Numbered from the stretch's first letter, positions 34,909 to 43,978 are shown. The stretch: DNA of 64,000 nucleotides from Yinghuangia elevatio (GCF_040649515.1 NZ_JBEZFP010000032.1:13967-77966), one strand, 5' to 3'. The notes: generated by a model from the sequence alone, not told the origin. Numbers and translations are program-made.

Positions 34909-35454
34909 ATGAGCAGCAGTGGCAAGCCGCCCGGCCGGCGCGGCCCTGACGACGAGCCGTATGAGGACCCCACCCTCGACGCCTCCGAGTCGCTGGTCAC
35001 CGACGACCTGAGTGCCGACCCGCTGGACGTCGGGGTCGAGCCCCCCGACCGCTGGTCGGCGGCCGAGCGCTTCGGCACCACCGCGGAGGAGGCCGAACGC
35101 GGCGAATCCCTCGACCAGTTGCTGGACGAGGAGGAACCCGAGCTGGAGCCGGAGGACATCGACGACATCGACGACCGCTGGGCCGAGGGGCCCGAGCCGC
35201 GGTCCGGCCGCCTCGTCGACGAAGACGAGGGGATGTTCGCGGACGACGTCGGCGTCGACTCCGGTGCCGCGTCCGCCGAGGAGGCCGCGGTGCACATCCT
35301 GCACGAACGCGAGCCCGTCATCGACGGGCAACTGGGCCTGGAATTCGACGCGGACGCCGACGCGGATCCGGACGCGGATCCGGGCTTCGGGCCGGATCCG
35401 GGCGCGGATGCGGACCGGGACACGGACGACCGCGCGGACCCCGACGGCCGCTGA
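34909..35454 (+). CDS. DUF5709 acidic protein
   Basis: A 181-residue, strongly acidic, probably disordered protein. DUF5709 hallmarks are LDVGVEPPDRWSAAERFGTT and the following AEEAERGESLDQLLDEEEPE, then an Asp/Glu-rich segment and HILHEREP. The C-terminus is a run of Asp-Ala-Asp and Asp-Pro-Asp units. The family is common in Streptomyces and has no known function. ATG at 34909 follows GGAGGG at an unusually long 12 nt. Confidence 0.85.
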   Translation: MSSSGKPPGRRGPDDEPYEDPTLDASESLVTDDLSADPLDVGVEPPDRWSAAERFGTTAEEAERGESLDQLLDEEEPELEPEDIDDIDDRWAEGPEPRSGRLVDEDEGMFADDVGVDSGAASAEEAAVHILHEREPVIDGQLGLEFDADADADPDADPGFGPDPGADADRDTDDRADPDGR

Positions 35455-35469
35455 CGTACCGGCAAAGCA

Positions 35470-35515
35470 GCCGCCCGGCCGCCGGGGCTGTGGAGGAGCC
35501 CGGCCGCCGGGCGGC
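35470..35515. terminator. Bidirectional terminator between DUF5709 and phosphatase genes
   Basis: Arms GCCGCCCGGC (35470-35479) and GCCGGGCGGC (35506-35515), with further partial pairing inside. CTCGTTTGTT follows on the plus strand, the nearest thing to a T-tract in this window. Confidence 0.75.
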
Positions 35516-35617
35516 CTCGTTTGTTCCCGATCGGTGCGAACCCGGTGCGAACCCCGGGCGGCCGGTGGTGCGATCGTCGGCGGTGCGAACGCCGCCGGGC
35601 ACCCCCGGCCCCCGGCC

Positions 35618-36529
35618 TCAGGTCACCAGGCGCTGCCGCAACTTGACGAGCGTGAGGATGTCGAGGCCCAGCCCGTCGGTCAGGTACTTGCCGAACGAGC
35701 CGTACCGGGCGTCGATCGCGGCCCGTGCGGCGTCCAGGTAGCGCTGGTCGACACCCAGCAGCGGGTCGAGCAGCGACGGGTTCTGCATCCTGCCGCTCGC
35801 GAGCAGCTGCTGCTTGAGTGCGTCGTTGCCCGGCTTGAGGTACTGGTTGCTGAGCAGGTAGTCCTGGTTGACCGTGCCGGTCGGCACGCCGACGGCCGTC
35901 AGCAGGATCGCGGTCATCCAGCCGGCCCGGTCCTTGCCCGCCGAGCAGTGGTACAGCGACACGGTGCCGTTGGCCACGCCCTTGGCCGTCGCGGCGAACT
36001 GCGCGCGGATGGCCGGGTCGTCGACGAACGTGCGGTACATGTCGACCATCAGCTGCGCGGCCCTGCCGTTGCCGAGGATCTGCTCCTGCTTGACCGGGTC
36101 GCCTGACGTGATGACGGCGTAGAGCGTGGTCATCAGGCCGCCGTCGGAGACGGCCAGGTTGGTGTTCGGTACGCCGGCCGGATACTTGTCGGGCCCGTTC
36201 GCCGCGATCTCCGCCGCGGTGCGGAAGTCGACGATGCCCTTCAGCTTGAGCGCGGCCATCTGCGCCACGCCGTTGGGCGTCACCTTGTTGAGTGCCTCGG
36301 ACCGGTACAGCACGCCGGAGCGCGTCTTCTCCCCGTCGTACGTCCGGTAGCCGCCCAGGTCGCGGAAGTTCGCGGTGCCCTCCACGGGGACGAGCCGCTG
36401 GGCGGTGGGCGGGGCGTGCGCGGCGGCCGACTGCGCCGCCGACGCGGCGGGCCCCGCGGCGATCCCGCCGCCCAGCAGGGCCGCGCCGACACCGAGTGCG
36501 ATTGCCGTTCTGGATCCGCGTATTCGCAT
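35618..36529 (-). CDS. Secreted tyrosine-phosphatase-like protein (Y_phosphatase3)
   Basis: A 303-residue exported phosphatase with a signal peptide cleaved after about residue 32 (AAGPAASAAQS). The domain begins ANFRDLGGYRTYDG, RSEAL, and has the P-loop YHCSAGKDRAGW with Cys and Arg in place. It lacks the final Gly of the common KDRTG form. The C-terminus ends in LVKLRQRLVT. ATG at 36529 follows AAGGAG. It is the second member of this family in the window and is only distantly similar to the one at 11784. An extracellular dephosphorylation role is inferred. Confidence 0.88.
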   Translation of the reverse strand: MRIRGSRTAIALGVGAALLGGGIAAGPAASAAQSAAAHAPPTAQRLVPVEGTANFRDLGGYRTYDGEKTRSGVLYRSEALNKVTPNGVAQMAALKLKGIVDFRTAAEIAANGPDKYPAGVPNTNLAVSDGGLMTTLYAVITSGDPVKQEQILGNGRAAQLMVDMYRTFVDDPAIRAQFAATAKGVANGTVSLYHCSAGKDRAGWMTAILLTAVGVPTGTVNQDYLLSNQYLKPGNDALKQQLLASGRMQNPSLLDPLLGVDQRYLDAARAAIDARYGSFGKYLTDGLGLDILTLVKLRQRLVT

Positions 36530-36763
36530 GTGCGTCCACTCCTTGCGAGGGTGGTCTCCTGGTCCGCCGGCGAACGCGGGCATGCTGCACCACACCCGGA
36601 AGTCGTGCTTCCGCTCCCCGGACGAGATTCACCATACGGATGCGTATGGAAAGCGGAAGGGGCATGCGCCGCCGAGGGCATGCCGAAAATGCACGGGTAC
36701 CGCGCCGCGCGGCATCGATCGCCGGTGGCCGGGAGGGCCAGGGGATTTCCCTAACATTGGCGC

Positions 36764-37768
36764 GTGATCCCCTACATCGCGGCCTTGGTGTTCTTCGTCC
36801 TCTTCGCCGCCGGCGTGCTGCGGGACCGCCGCCGCTTCCGCAACGCCGTCTTCCTGGGCCTCGCGCTGGCGACGCTGGCGATCGGCGTGGTGGACGACCT
36901 GGCCAAGGCGCCCGTCGAGGTCTTCGAGATCGTGGTCGCGGCGATCCTGGTGGGCCCCGCGCTCGGCATCCTGGTGCTCGCCGGGCTGCTGGTCGCCAAC
37001 GGGGTCACGATGGTCCGCAAGGAGGGCCGCGGCATCGCGAACCTGCTCTCGCTGCTCGCCGGGCTCGGCATCCTGGCGTTCGTCGCCCTGCTGGGCGCGG
37101 CCGTGGCGGTGGACGACCGCCCGCTGGAGATCGTGGCGACCAGCGCGCTCCTCGTGGTCGGCTACGTCTCGTTCCTGTTCGCGTGCTTCATCGGGTACGC
37201 GTACCTCTACGGCCGCATGCCCGTCCGCGGCGACGTCGACTACATCGTCGTCCTCGGGTCCGGCCTCGTGGACGGCGACCAGGTGCCGCCCCTGCTCGCC
37301 GGCCGACTCGACCGGGGCCTCGCGGTGTACGAGGCCCAGTCCGCACGCGGCGGCAAGCCGATCCTGCTCGTCTCGGGCGGCCGGGGCACGGACGAAGTCG
37401 TCCCCGAGGCCGTGGCGATGGCCGACTACCTCCTGGCGCGCGGCGTGCCCGCCGACCGCGTGGTGCGCGAGACGCGCTCCGCCACCACCACCGAGAACAT
37501 GCGCTTCAGCAGGGAGATCATGGCCGAGGCGAAGCCGGGCTTCCGCTGCCTCGTCGTCACGAACAACTACCACGCCTTCCGGGCCGCCATGGAGGCGCGC
37601 AAGGCCGGGCTGGGCGCCCAGGTGATCGGGTCGCCGACCGCGCGCTACTTCTGGCCGAGCGCGACCATCCGCGAGTTCGCCGCGGTATTCCTCGCGCACG
37701 CGTACGTCAACCTCGGCATCTGCGCCGCCCTCGCGCTCGCGGTCGTCGCCGCCTGGTCGCAGGCCTGA
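36764..37768 (+). CDS. YdcF/SanA-family (DUF218) membrane protein
   Basis: A 334-residue protein. About four membrane segments cover residues 1-150, then a cytoplasmic or periplasmic DUF218 domain: DYIVVLGSGLVDGDQVPPLLAGRLDRG, KPILLVSGGRGTDE, MADYLLARGVPADRVVRE and TTTENMRFSREIM. The family is linked to envelope integrity and vancomycin sensitivity (SanA). The GTG at 36764 has no Shine-Dalgarno but a TAACAT box exactly 6 nt upstream, so the message is probably leaderless. Confidence 0.87.
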   Translation: MIPYIAALVFFVLFAAGVLRDRRRFRNAVFLGLALATLAIGVVDDLAKAPVEVFEIVVAAILVGPALGILVLAGLLVANGVTMVRKEGRGIANLLSLLAGLGILAFVALLGAAVAVDDRPLEIVATSALLVVGYVSFLFACFIGYAYLYGRMPVRGDVDYIVVLGSGLVDGDQVPPLLAGRLDRGLAVYEAQSARGGKPILLVSGGRGTDEVVPEAVAMADYLLARGVPADRVVRETRSATTTENMRFSREIMAEAKPGFRCLVVTNNYHAFRAAMEARKAGLGAQVIGSPTARYFWPSATIREFAAVFLAHAYVNLGICAALALAVVAAWSQA

Positions 37769-37891
37769 GGAACCCCTGAGGCGGCCCGGGCCGCTGCCCT
37801 GACGCCACCCCGACGCCACCCCGACGCCGCCTGGGCATCGCACCGACATCGCACCGTCGCCGTCCCGGCCCGCCGCGCCGAACCATCTGGA

Positions 37892-37921
37892 TTGCGCGTC
37901 GCAACACTTGTACTTTGCAAG
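37892..37921. promoter_or_regulatory. Operator-like palindromes before the deacylase operon
   Basis: A perfect 13-bp palindrome TTGCG-CGT-CGCAA (37892-37904) is followed by CTTG...CAAG (37907-37921). A very similar GGATTGCG..G..GCAA block lies, inverted, upstream of the MarR gene at 41714-41726. It is the only such site in the 239-bp gap after the YdcF gene. Confidence 0.55.
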
Positions 37922-38007
37922 AGCAGATGCTTGACTCCGCGCACGGGCCCGACCGCCACGGTTGCGGCCGGGCCCGGCAAGTAGCGTCGAAACGCGAGGA
38001 GTTGCCC

Positions 38008-39690
38008 ATGTCGTACGACCTCGCCCTACGCGGCGGGACGGTGCTCGACGGCACCGGCGCACCGCCGTTCCGTGCCGACGTCGGCGTACGCGACGGCCGG
38101 ATCGCGGAGATCGCCCCCACCGTGCGCGGCGCCGTCGAACTCGACGCCTCGGGCGCGGTGGTCTGCCCGGGCTTCCTCGACCTGCACACGCACTACGACC
38201 CGCAGGTCCTGTGGGACCCCTGGCTCACCCCGTCCAGCGGCCAGGGCGTCACCTCGGTCGTCGCCGGCAACTGCGGCCTGTCGCTCGCGCCGTGCCCGCC
38301 GGCCATGCGCGGATCGCTGGTCCGGATCCTCGAACACGTCGAGGACATGCCGACCGCCGTCCTCGATGCGGGCGTCGACTGGTCGTTCACCACCTATCCC
38401 GACTACCTCGCCCGGGTCGGGCGGGCCGTCGGCATCAACTTCGGCGGCTACGTGGGCCACAACGCGGTCCGCATGACCGTCCTGGGCGAGGACGCGCACG
38501 ACCGCGCCGCCACCGCCGACGAGATCGACCGCATGCGCGCCCTGGTCGCGGACGCGCTGCGGGCCGGCGCGCTCGGGTTCTCGACCGACCGCAGCGGCTT
38601 CCACATCGGCGACCGAGGGCGGCCCGTGCCCTCGATGAACGCCACGCAGGCCGAGGTCGAGGCGCTCATGCGGGTCACCGCCGAGGTCGGGCGCGGCATC
38701 TGCCACGTCGCGCCCGGCGAGGACTTCGCCTGGCTCTACGACTTCCAACCCGCGCTGGGACGCCCGATCACGTGGTCCGCGCTGCTCACCTACCCCGAGG
38801 GCAGCCCGCGGGCGCACTGGGCGGACAAGCTCGCGGTGCACCGCGCCGGGCGCGAGGCGGGTGCAGACGTACACCCGCAGGTCACGTGCCGCCCCATCGA
38901 GCAGCGCATATCCGCGGCCGACCCGTCCTCGTTCTACTCGGTCCCCGCGTGGGCCGAACTCGCCCCGCTCGCCCCGGCGCAGCGGGCCGAGCGCTACCGC
39001 GACGCGGCGTGGCGGGACCGGGCGTACCGCGAACTCGACAGCCGCCGGTGGGTCAACCCGCGCTGGGCCGACATCACCGTCGTGGAAACCGCCCGCCACA
39101 CCGGCCTCATCGGCCGCGGCATCGCCGAACTCGCCGCCGAGGCACGGCAATCCGGACGCCCCGAGGACGCCGCCCGCACGCCGCTGGACGTCCTGCTCGA
39201 CCTCAGCCTCGCCGACGACCTGCGCACCCGCTTCGCCGTCACGTTCGCCAACGACGACGAGGACGCGCTGCGCACCCTGCTGGCCGCGGAAGGCTGCGTC
39301 CTCGGCCTGTCCGACGCGGGCGCGCACGCCGGGCAGATCTGCGACGCGCACATGCCCGTCGACTTCCTCGCCAACTGGGTCCGCGACCGCGAACTCATGG
39401 CACCCGAGCAGGGCGTGCACCGCCTGACCGGTGAACCCGCCGACCTGCTCGGCCTCGCCGACCGCGGCCGGGTGCGCGTCGGCGCGGCCGCCGACCTGCT
39501 CGCCTTGCGCTGGGACGACCTGCGCGCACCCACCCCGCGCCGGGTCACCGACCTGCCCTCGGGCGGGGAGCGCCTCGTCGTCGACGCGCCGCCCGGCCTC
39601 GAACACGTCGTCGTCAACGGCAGCGTGACCCGCCGTGACGGCGTCGATGTCGGCGGCGACCTGGCCCGCCTGCCCGGCCGCCTTCTCTGA
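38008..39690 (+). CDS. N-acyl-D-amino-acid deacylase family amidohydrolase
   Basis: A 560-residue amidohydrolase. The N-terminal small beta-sandwich starts YDLALRGGTVLDGTG; the metal site is PGFLDLHTHYDPQ (HxH), and VVAGNCGLSLAPC is the GNCG block of D-aminoacylases. Further ligand regions are GFSTDRSGFH and LSDAGAHAGQICDAHMP near the C-terminus, ending AAADLLAL. These enzymes release D-amino acids from N-acyl derivatives or hydrolyse related amides. ATG at 38008 follows GAGGAG. It is followed after 83 bp by another amidohydrolase gene. Confidence 0.9.
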   Translation: MSYDLALRGGTVLDGTGAPPFRADVGVRDGRIAEIAPTVRGAVELDASGAVVCPGFLDLHTHYDPQVLWDPWLTPSSGQGVTSVVAGNCGLSLAPCPPAMRGSLVRILEHVEDMPTAVLDAGVDWSFTTYPDYLARVGRAVGINFGGYVGHNAVRMTVLGEDAHDRAATADEIDRMRALVADALRAGALGFSTDRSGFHIGDRGRPVPSMNATQAEVEALMRVTAEVGRGICHVAPGEDFAWLYDFQPALGRPITWSALLTYPEGSPRAHWADKLAVHRAGREAGADVHPQVTCRPIEQRISAADPSSFYSVPAWAELAPLAPAQRAERYRDAAWRDRAYRELDSRRWVNPRWADITVVETARHTGLIGRGIAELAAEARQSGRPEDAARTPLDVLLDLSLADDLRTRFAVTFANDDEDALRTLLAAEGCVLGLSDAGAHAGQICDAHMPVDFLANWVRDRELMAPEQGVHRLTGEPADLLGLADRGRVRVGAAADLLALRWDDLRAPTPRRVTDLPSGGERLVVDAPPGLEHVVVNGSVTRRDGVDVGGDLARLPGRLL

Positions 39691-39773
39691 CCACCGCACC
39701 GGGATCCGCGAGTCGGCTTGCCGCCGACGCATTTGCGGGTCCCGGTCCCGCCCCCCCAAGACCGGAGTCCGAT

Positions 39774-40919
39774 ATGACCGGCCTGTCGCCAGAGCAGTGG
39801 ATAATCTCCTCCGACTCGCACATCATCGAACCGCCCGACCTGTGGCAGCGCGTCGCCCCCGACGACGAACTCCCGCGCGTGGTCCGCGAGGACGACGGGG
39901 ACTGGTGGTACGTCGCGGGCCGGCGCACGATGTCGTTCCTCGGCATCCAGACCGGCGAGCGCTTCGCCCACGACCCCGACCGGCTGCGCACGTCCGCCAC
40001 CTTCGAAGACGTGCGCGACTCCGCGTACGACCCGGCCCGCTACCTCGCCGAGAACGAGTCCGACGGCATCTGGGGCTCGGTCATCTACCCGTCCCAGGGC
40101 CTGGTGTCGTACGCGGTCCCGGAGAGCGGCGTCCTGTCGCGCTCGGTCCGCATCTACAACGACTGGCTCGCCGACTTCTGCGCGCACGACCCGGCACGGC
40201 TCAAGGGCGTCGCGATGCTCAACACCGACGACCCGGCCGAGGCGGCGGCCGAACTGCGCCGCGCCCACGCGCGCGGGCTCAGCGGCGCGCTGATACCGGT
40301 GCGGACTCCCGTGTGGAACCCGTACCGCAGCCCCGCGTACGAGCCGCTCTGGCAGGCCGCCGAGGAACTGGGCGTGCCGATCTCGCTGCACGTGGGCACC
40401 GACCGCGCGGACCCGCGCACGGGCGAGTTCTTCCTCGACATCAAGGAGGTCCCGCCGTCCGTCTTCGTCAACAAGGACCAGCAGGTACGCGCCGCGCTCG
40501 GCGACCTCATCCTGTCCGGCGTGTTCGAGCGGCACCCGGGCCTGCGCGTCGGCACGGTCGAGCACGAGCTGAGCTGGATCCCGTTCTTCCTGACCCAGAT
40601 GGACTACACGTACACCGACCGCCCCGCACGCGGCGATTGGCACCGCTTCGCCGACCCCGACGTGCTGCCGTCGCACTACTGGCACAACAACTGCTTCGCG
40701 TCCTTCCAGGAGGACGCCCTCGGGGTGCGGGTGCGCGACGTCATCGGCGTCGGCACGCTGATGTTCGGGTCGGACTACCCGCACACGGAGTCCACGTTCC
40801 CGCGCAGCCGGGAGATCCTGGGCGGCGTCCTGGCGGACCTGCCCGCGGACGAGGCGGCACGCATCGCCTCGGGCAACGTCGCGGCGCTGTACGGTTTCAC
40901 GCCGCCTGCCACCCGCTGA
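39774..40919 (+). CDS. Amidohydrolase-2 family protein
   Basis: A 381-residue TIM-barrel hydrolase or decarboxylase. It has SSDSHIIEPPDLW at the start, WGSVIYPSQGL, ISLHVGTDRADPR, RVGTVEHELSWIPFF and the late metal ligand in LMFGSDYPHTESTFP. It resembles the enzyme at 8402-9847 in family but not closely in sequence. ATG at 39774 follows GGAGTCCGAT. It is probably co-transcribed with the deacylase gene upstream. Confidence 0.87.
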   Translation: MTGLSPEQWIISSDSHIIEPPDLWQRVAPDDELPRVVREDDGDWWYVAGRRTMSFLGIQTGERFAHDPDRLRTSATFEDVRDSAYDPARYLAENESDGIWGSVIYPSQGLVSYAVPESGVLSRSVRIYNDWLADFCAHDPARLKGVAMLNTDDPAEAAAELRRAHARGLSGALIPVRTPVWNPYRSPAYEPLWQAAEELGVPISLHVGTDRADPRTGEFFLDIKEVPPSVFVNKDQQVRAALGDLILSGVFERHPGLRVGTVEHELSWIPFFLTQMDYTYTDRPARGDWHRFADPDVLPSHYWHNNCFASFQEDALGVRVRDVIGVGTLMFGSDYPHTESTFPRSREILGGVLADLPADEAARIASGNVAALYGFTPPATR

Positions 40920-40944
40920 CGGCGGCAGCGGCTACGCTCGCCGG

Positions 40945-41094
40945 ATGACGACCGGTACCGAGGACAGGACCGAGGCCGGGAAGGCCGCCGCGGCGCAGTC
41001 GCGGGCCGAGTTGTGGCGCCGCCGGCTGCCGTCGATCGCCGCGCTCTGCCTCGTCTTCGTCGTGGCGTGGGTGCTCGACCCGCCTTGCTGCTGA
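40945..41094 (+). CDS. Small membrane protein (49 aa), leaderless
   Basis: A 49-residue ORF: a charged N-terminus (MTTGTEDRTEAGK), an ELWRRRLP amphipathic part, one membrane segment (SIAALCLVFVVAWVL) and a DPPCC tail. The ATG stands 6 nt after TACGCT, the same arrangement as the ROK gene start at 62758. It lies 26 bp past the amidohydrolase and could also be read on that transcript. No family is known, and the terminal Cys pair is unusual. Confidence 0.55.
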   Translation: MTTGTEDRTEAGKAAAAQSRAELWRRRLPSIAALCLVFVVAWVLDPPCC

Positions 41095-41102
41095 ACAATG
41101 CG

Positions 41103-41155
41103 GCCGCGATCCGCGGACCGGCGCGCCGAAAGGCGGCCGGGTCGCGGATCGCGGC
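41103..41155. terminator. Bidirectional terminator before MarR gene end
   Basis: 13-bp arms GCCGCGATCCGCG (41103-41115) and CGCGGATCGCGGC (41143-41155) enclose a second, smaller hairpin. It fills the gap between the convergent small ORF and MarR gene. Confidence 0.75.
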
Positions 41156-41161
41156 ATGCAC

Positions 41162-41650
41162 CTATGGGGTGGACGGCACGCCGCGGGCGTACTCCTCGAT
41201 CAGGTCGACGTATTGCGTCAGCAGCCGGGTCAGCTCCGCACGGTCCTCGGCCGGCATCGGCGCCAGCACGTCGCGCATCAGGGCGAGCCGGGCCCGGGTG
41301 ATGCGGCCCGATACGGTCTTGCCGCGGCGGCTCGCCCGGACCGACACATAGCGGCGGTTGGCCGGGTCCGGTTCGCGCTCGGCGAGGCCGAGGCGTACCA
41401 GCGGGTCGACGGTGCGCGTCGCGGTCGACGGGTCGATGCCGAGCCGGGCCGCGAGTTCGTGCATGCGCCACACCGGACGTCCCGCAAGGCATTCGAGCGC
41501 GTCCACCTGCACAGGCGTGAGCTGGGTGTCGCCTACCTGGTAGAGGTCCTGTTGCAGCAGGCGGCTGGGCGAACTGCGGCGCAGGCGCAGCACCGCCTCG
41601 ACCAACCCGGCGCCCGGATCGAGGGGTTCGGCGGTGGTGCCAGAGCTCAT
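41162..41650 (-). CDS. MarR-family transcriptional regulator
   Basis: A 162-residue winged-helix protein. The recognition region is MHELAARLGIDPSTATRTVDPLVRLGLAERE with wing DPANRRYVSVRASRRG, between helical dimerisation segments. ATG at 41650 follows GAGGGACGG loosely. It is convergent with the amidohydrolase operon, and both share a TTGC(N5)GCAA-type upstream site, so it probably represses both itself and that operon (inference). Confidence 0.9.
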   Translation of the reverse strand: MSSGTTAEPLDPGAGLVEAVLRLRRSSPSRLLQQDLYQVGDTQLTPVQVDALECLAGRPVWRMHELAARLGIDPSTATRTVDPLVRLGLAEREPDPANRRYVSVRASRRGKTVSGRITRARLALMRDVLAPMPAEDRAELTRLLTQYVDLIEEYARGVPSTP

Positions 41651-41706
41651 CGGTTCCGTCCCTCACCCGGCGCGGCGCCGCGACCGCGGCGTGACGTATG
41701 CAGGGC

Positions 41707-41726
41707 GCAATTCTTGCACCTCGCAA
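41707..41726. promoter_or_regulatory. Candidate MarR autoregulatory operator
   Basis: Half-sites GCAA (41707-41710), TTGC (41714-41717) and GCAA (41723-41726) lie 57-76 bp upstream of the MarR start. The 13-bp TTGC-N5-GCAA core read on the minus strand matches 14 of 18 positions with the palindrome region at 37889-37906. Confidence 0.5.
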
Positions 41727-41829
41727 TCCCGGGTGGGAAGGACGGGCGGCCGGGCGGCGGCCGGGTACGGCGCTCCGTGCGGCCGTCCCGTGGGACCGGT
41801 GTCGGCCCGCCCGGGACGGCCGCAACGGC

Positions 41830-43632
41830 TCAGGTGAGCAGGGTGTCGAGGAACGGGTTGGTGAACACCCTGTGCGGGTCGTACGCGTCGAGCGCGGCAA
41901 CGCCGGTGTCCCAGTTGTTCCCGGCCGGGAGACCGCTGCGGAACGAGTCCGGCACCGTCGTCCCGACCGTGGTCGGGTCCGACCAGGCGGCCGTACCGCT
42001 GTAGCCCCAGCCCTTCGACCACTCCACGCGTACCTGCGCGTAACTGCCCGAGTAGTTCGCGAGTACCCACTGCTCGGTCTCACGGTAGAACTGACCGCTG
42101 TACGGGGTCCCCGGGGTGGTGAGGATGTCGAGCCACACCGCCACGTCCCACTCGGGGTGGTCGGGCCGCGTACGCAGCGCCGACAGCGTCGGGTGCACCG
42201 CCCCCGCGACCCCCGTGTGCCCGGGATCGTCCAGGCCGGTCACCCGGACCTCCAGCGGCCCGTTCATCGGGAACCTGCCCTGTGCCTGGTAGGACGCCAG
42301 CGCTCCCTTGTAGTAGGCGTGGAACTCGCTGACCACGCGCTGGATGTCGGCGCGTTTGGTGAGGATCGCGTACCCGTTCGCGGTGACTCGGAAGGTCGTC
42401 GGCCGGATGTAGAGCATCGTGTTCTTCGACCAGCCCCACAGGTCCCACGACAGCGTCGCGAGCAGGCCCGCGCTCGACGTCGCCCCCTGGAGGTTGCAGA
42501 ACGCGGGCGTGAGGCCGGAGTTCCCGGCGATGATCTGGCCGAGCAGGTCGGCGGCCTCGGTGGGCAGGAAGTCGCTGAACGGGTAGTTGTAGGGCGCGGT
42601 GACCTGGCGCGACAGCGGCGGCTTGGTCGGGGCCACCGTCCACAGCTTGACCCAGGGGTTGTCGGTGAAGGGGAACCAGATGACCTCCACGCGGCCGCTC
42701 TGGTTCACGTACGACGCAAAGGAGTTGGCGCCGGCGGTCGCCGGCGGAGCGAAGATGTCGTCGGCACTCACGGTCATCCAGCTCTGGCAGCGCAGCCGCT
42801 GGTTCTGCCCGACGCGCAGCGTGGCCTCGACCACGAAGCCGCGGCCCAGGCTCGCCAGCAGCGGGGCGATGGCGGGGTCGGTGCGCTGGAACGTCCTGAG
42901 CTTGTACTGCGCGGTGGGCGCGTCCCAGACGACGGCGGTCAGGGACAACACCAGGTTGCTGATCGAGCCGTACGTGTGGCCGTACGGTCTGGTCTCGCCC
43001 GCGGCCGGCACGGCGGTCCCGTGCGCGTCGATGGCCAGGACGCCGCCGAGGGTGATGTCGCCGGGTGCCGGCACCGCGGTCAGGCCGTAGCCGGATGCCT
43101 CCAGCGTGGCCAGCAGGACGTCCATCGACACGCCTGCCTGCGCGGTGACGCTGGGCGTGGCGCCGGTCTGCACGGCGATCGAGGTGAGGTTCTGGGTGGT
43201 GTCGACGAGCAGCGTGTCGGCGCTTCCGGCGTCGGCGGTGACCAGGATGGGGGACCAGTTGTGGCTGTGGCCCTTGGCGCGGAGCGTCCAGCCGTGCGCC
43301 TTGGCCCAGTTCGCGAGGATGACGACGTCGGCGGGCGTCGCGGGCGCACACGTCCACAGGTCGTCCACGCGCAGTTCACCGGACCAATTGCGGTACGACT
43401 GCTGGTAGATGGCGATGCCGGGCGGCGGACCGGGCGGCGGCGGCACGGTGGCCTCCGCGCCGCCGACGGGTATGCGGGACAGGGGCGTCCACTGCGCCGC
43501 GGTCAGCGCGGCCGCGGCGGCCAGGCCGCCCAGGACCGCACGGCGCCCGGGGTCGGAGGCGTCGGTCGCCTCGGAAGCGGCGGTCGCCTCGGAGGTTGCG
43601 GTTGCCTCGCTGGGGTCTGCTGTGTGGGTCAT
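41830..43632 (-). CDS. Cholesterol oxidase, covalent-FAD (type II / VAO family)-like
   Basis: A 600-residue secreted flavoenzyme. Thr/Ala/Ser repeats at the N-terminus precede a Tat-type signal (PGRRAVLGGLAAAAALTAAQ). The FAD domain has ILANWAKAHGWTLRAKGHSHNWSP, where the His after GHS is the covalent flavin attachment of type II cholesterol oxidases. It also has VPAPGDITLGGVLAIDAHGTAVP and GSISNLVLSLTAVVWD. The long C-terminal half matches the cholesterol-oxidase substrate-binding domain. It oxidises 3-beta-hydroxysterols with O2 to 4-en-3-ones by family; other substrates are possible. ATG at 43632 follows GGAGTCAG. Confidence 0.85.
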   Translation of the reverse strand: MTHTADPSEATATSEATAASEATDASDPGRRAVLGGLAAAAALTAAQWTPLSRIPVGGAEATVPPPPGPPPGIAIYQQSYRNWSGELRVDDLWTCAPATPADVVILANWAKAHGWTLRAKGHSHNWSPILVTADAGSADTLLVDTTQNLTSIAVQTGATPSVTAQAGVSMDVLLATLEASGYGLTAVPAPGDITLGGVLAIDAHGTAVPAAGETRPYGHTYGSISNLVLSLTAVVWDAPTAQYKLRTFQRTDPAIAPLLASLGRGFVVEATLRVGQNQRLRCQSWMTVSADDIFAPPATAGANSFASYVNQSGRVEVIWFPFTDNPWVKLWTVAPTKPPLSRQVTAPYNYPFSDFLPTEAADLLGQIIAGNSGLTPAFCNLQGATSSAGLLATLSWDLWGWSKNTMLYIRPTTFRVTANGYAILTKRADIQRVVSEFHAYYKGALASYQAQGRFPMNGPLEVRVTGLDDPGHTGVAGAVHPTLSALRTRPDHPEWDVAVWLDILTTPGTPYSGQFYRETEQWVLANYSGSYAQVRVEWSKGWGYSGTAAWSDPTTVGTTVPDSFRSGLPAGNNWDTGVAALDAYDPHRVFTNPFLDTLLT

Positions 43633-43978
43633 CTGACTCCGTCTTCGTACGCGGTACCGGGGGTGGTACGTACGGCAGAAACACGGCGACACGTGACCGC
43701 ACACATGGCGGAGCACCCGACCGACACGTGTCAACCGGGCAGCAAGAGTGCCGCCGGGCGGATCATTTTTCAATCAACCGACTGATGCATATTTGGCAAG
43801 GTTCCGGGAGTTTGGACGGGAACCGGCCAACCGGAGGCAAGGGTTCCGCAACCCGATCGGCGCAGCAGATCAGGGCAGCCCGCGCCGAACCGTGAGACGT
43901 TCCTTCAATGGGCGGCACCGTGCTCCGGCACTGCCGCCCGCCCGTATGCCCGACTGCGTTCACCCGCATGGAGGAACG
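43633..43978. promoter_or_regulatory. Divergent region, cholesterol oxidase / baeRF3
   Basis: A 346-bp gap. CGACACGTG occurs twice (43687-43695, 43722-43730), the second within the palindrome GACACGTGTC (43723-43732), a possible regulator site. An AT-rich block at about 43764-43800 could carry a promoter. No gene is seen. Confidence 0.45.
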
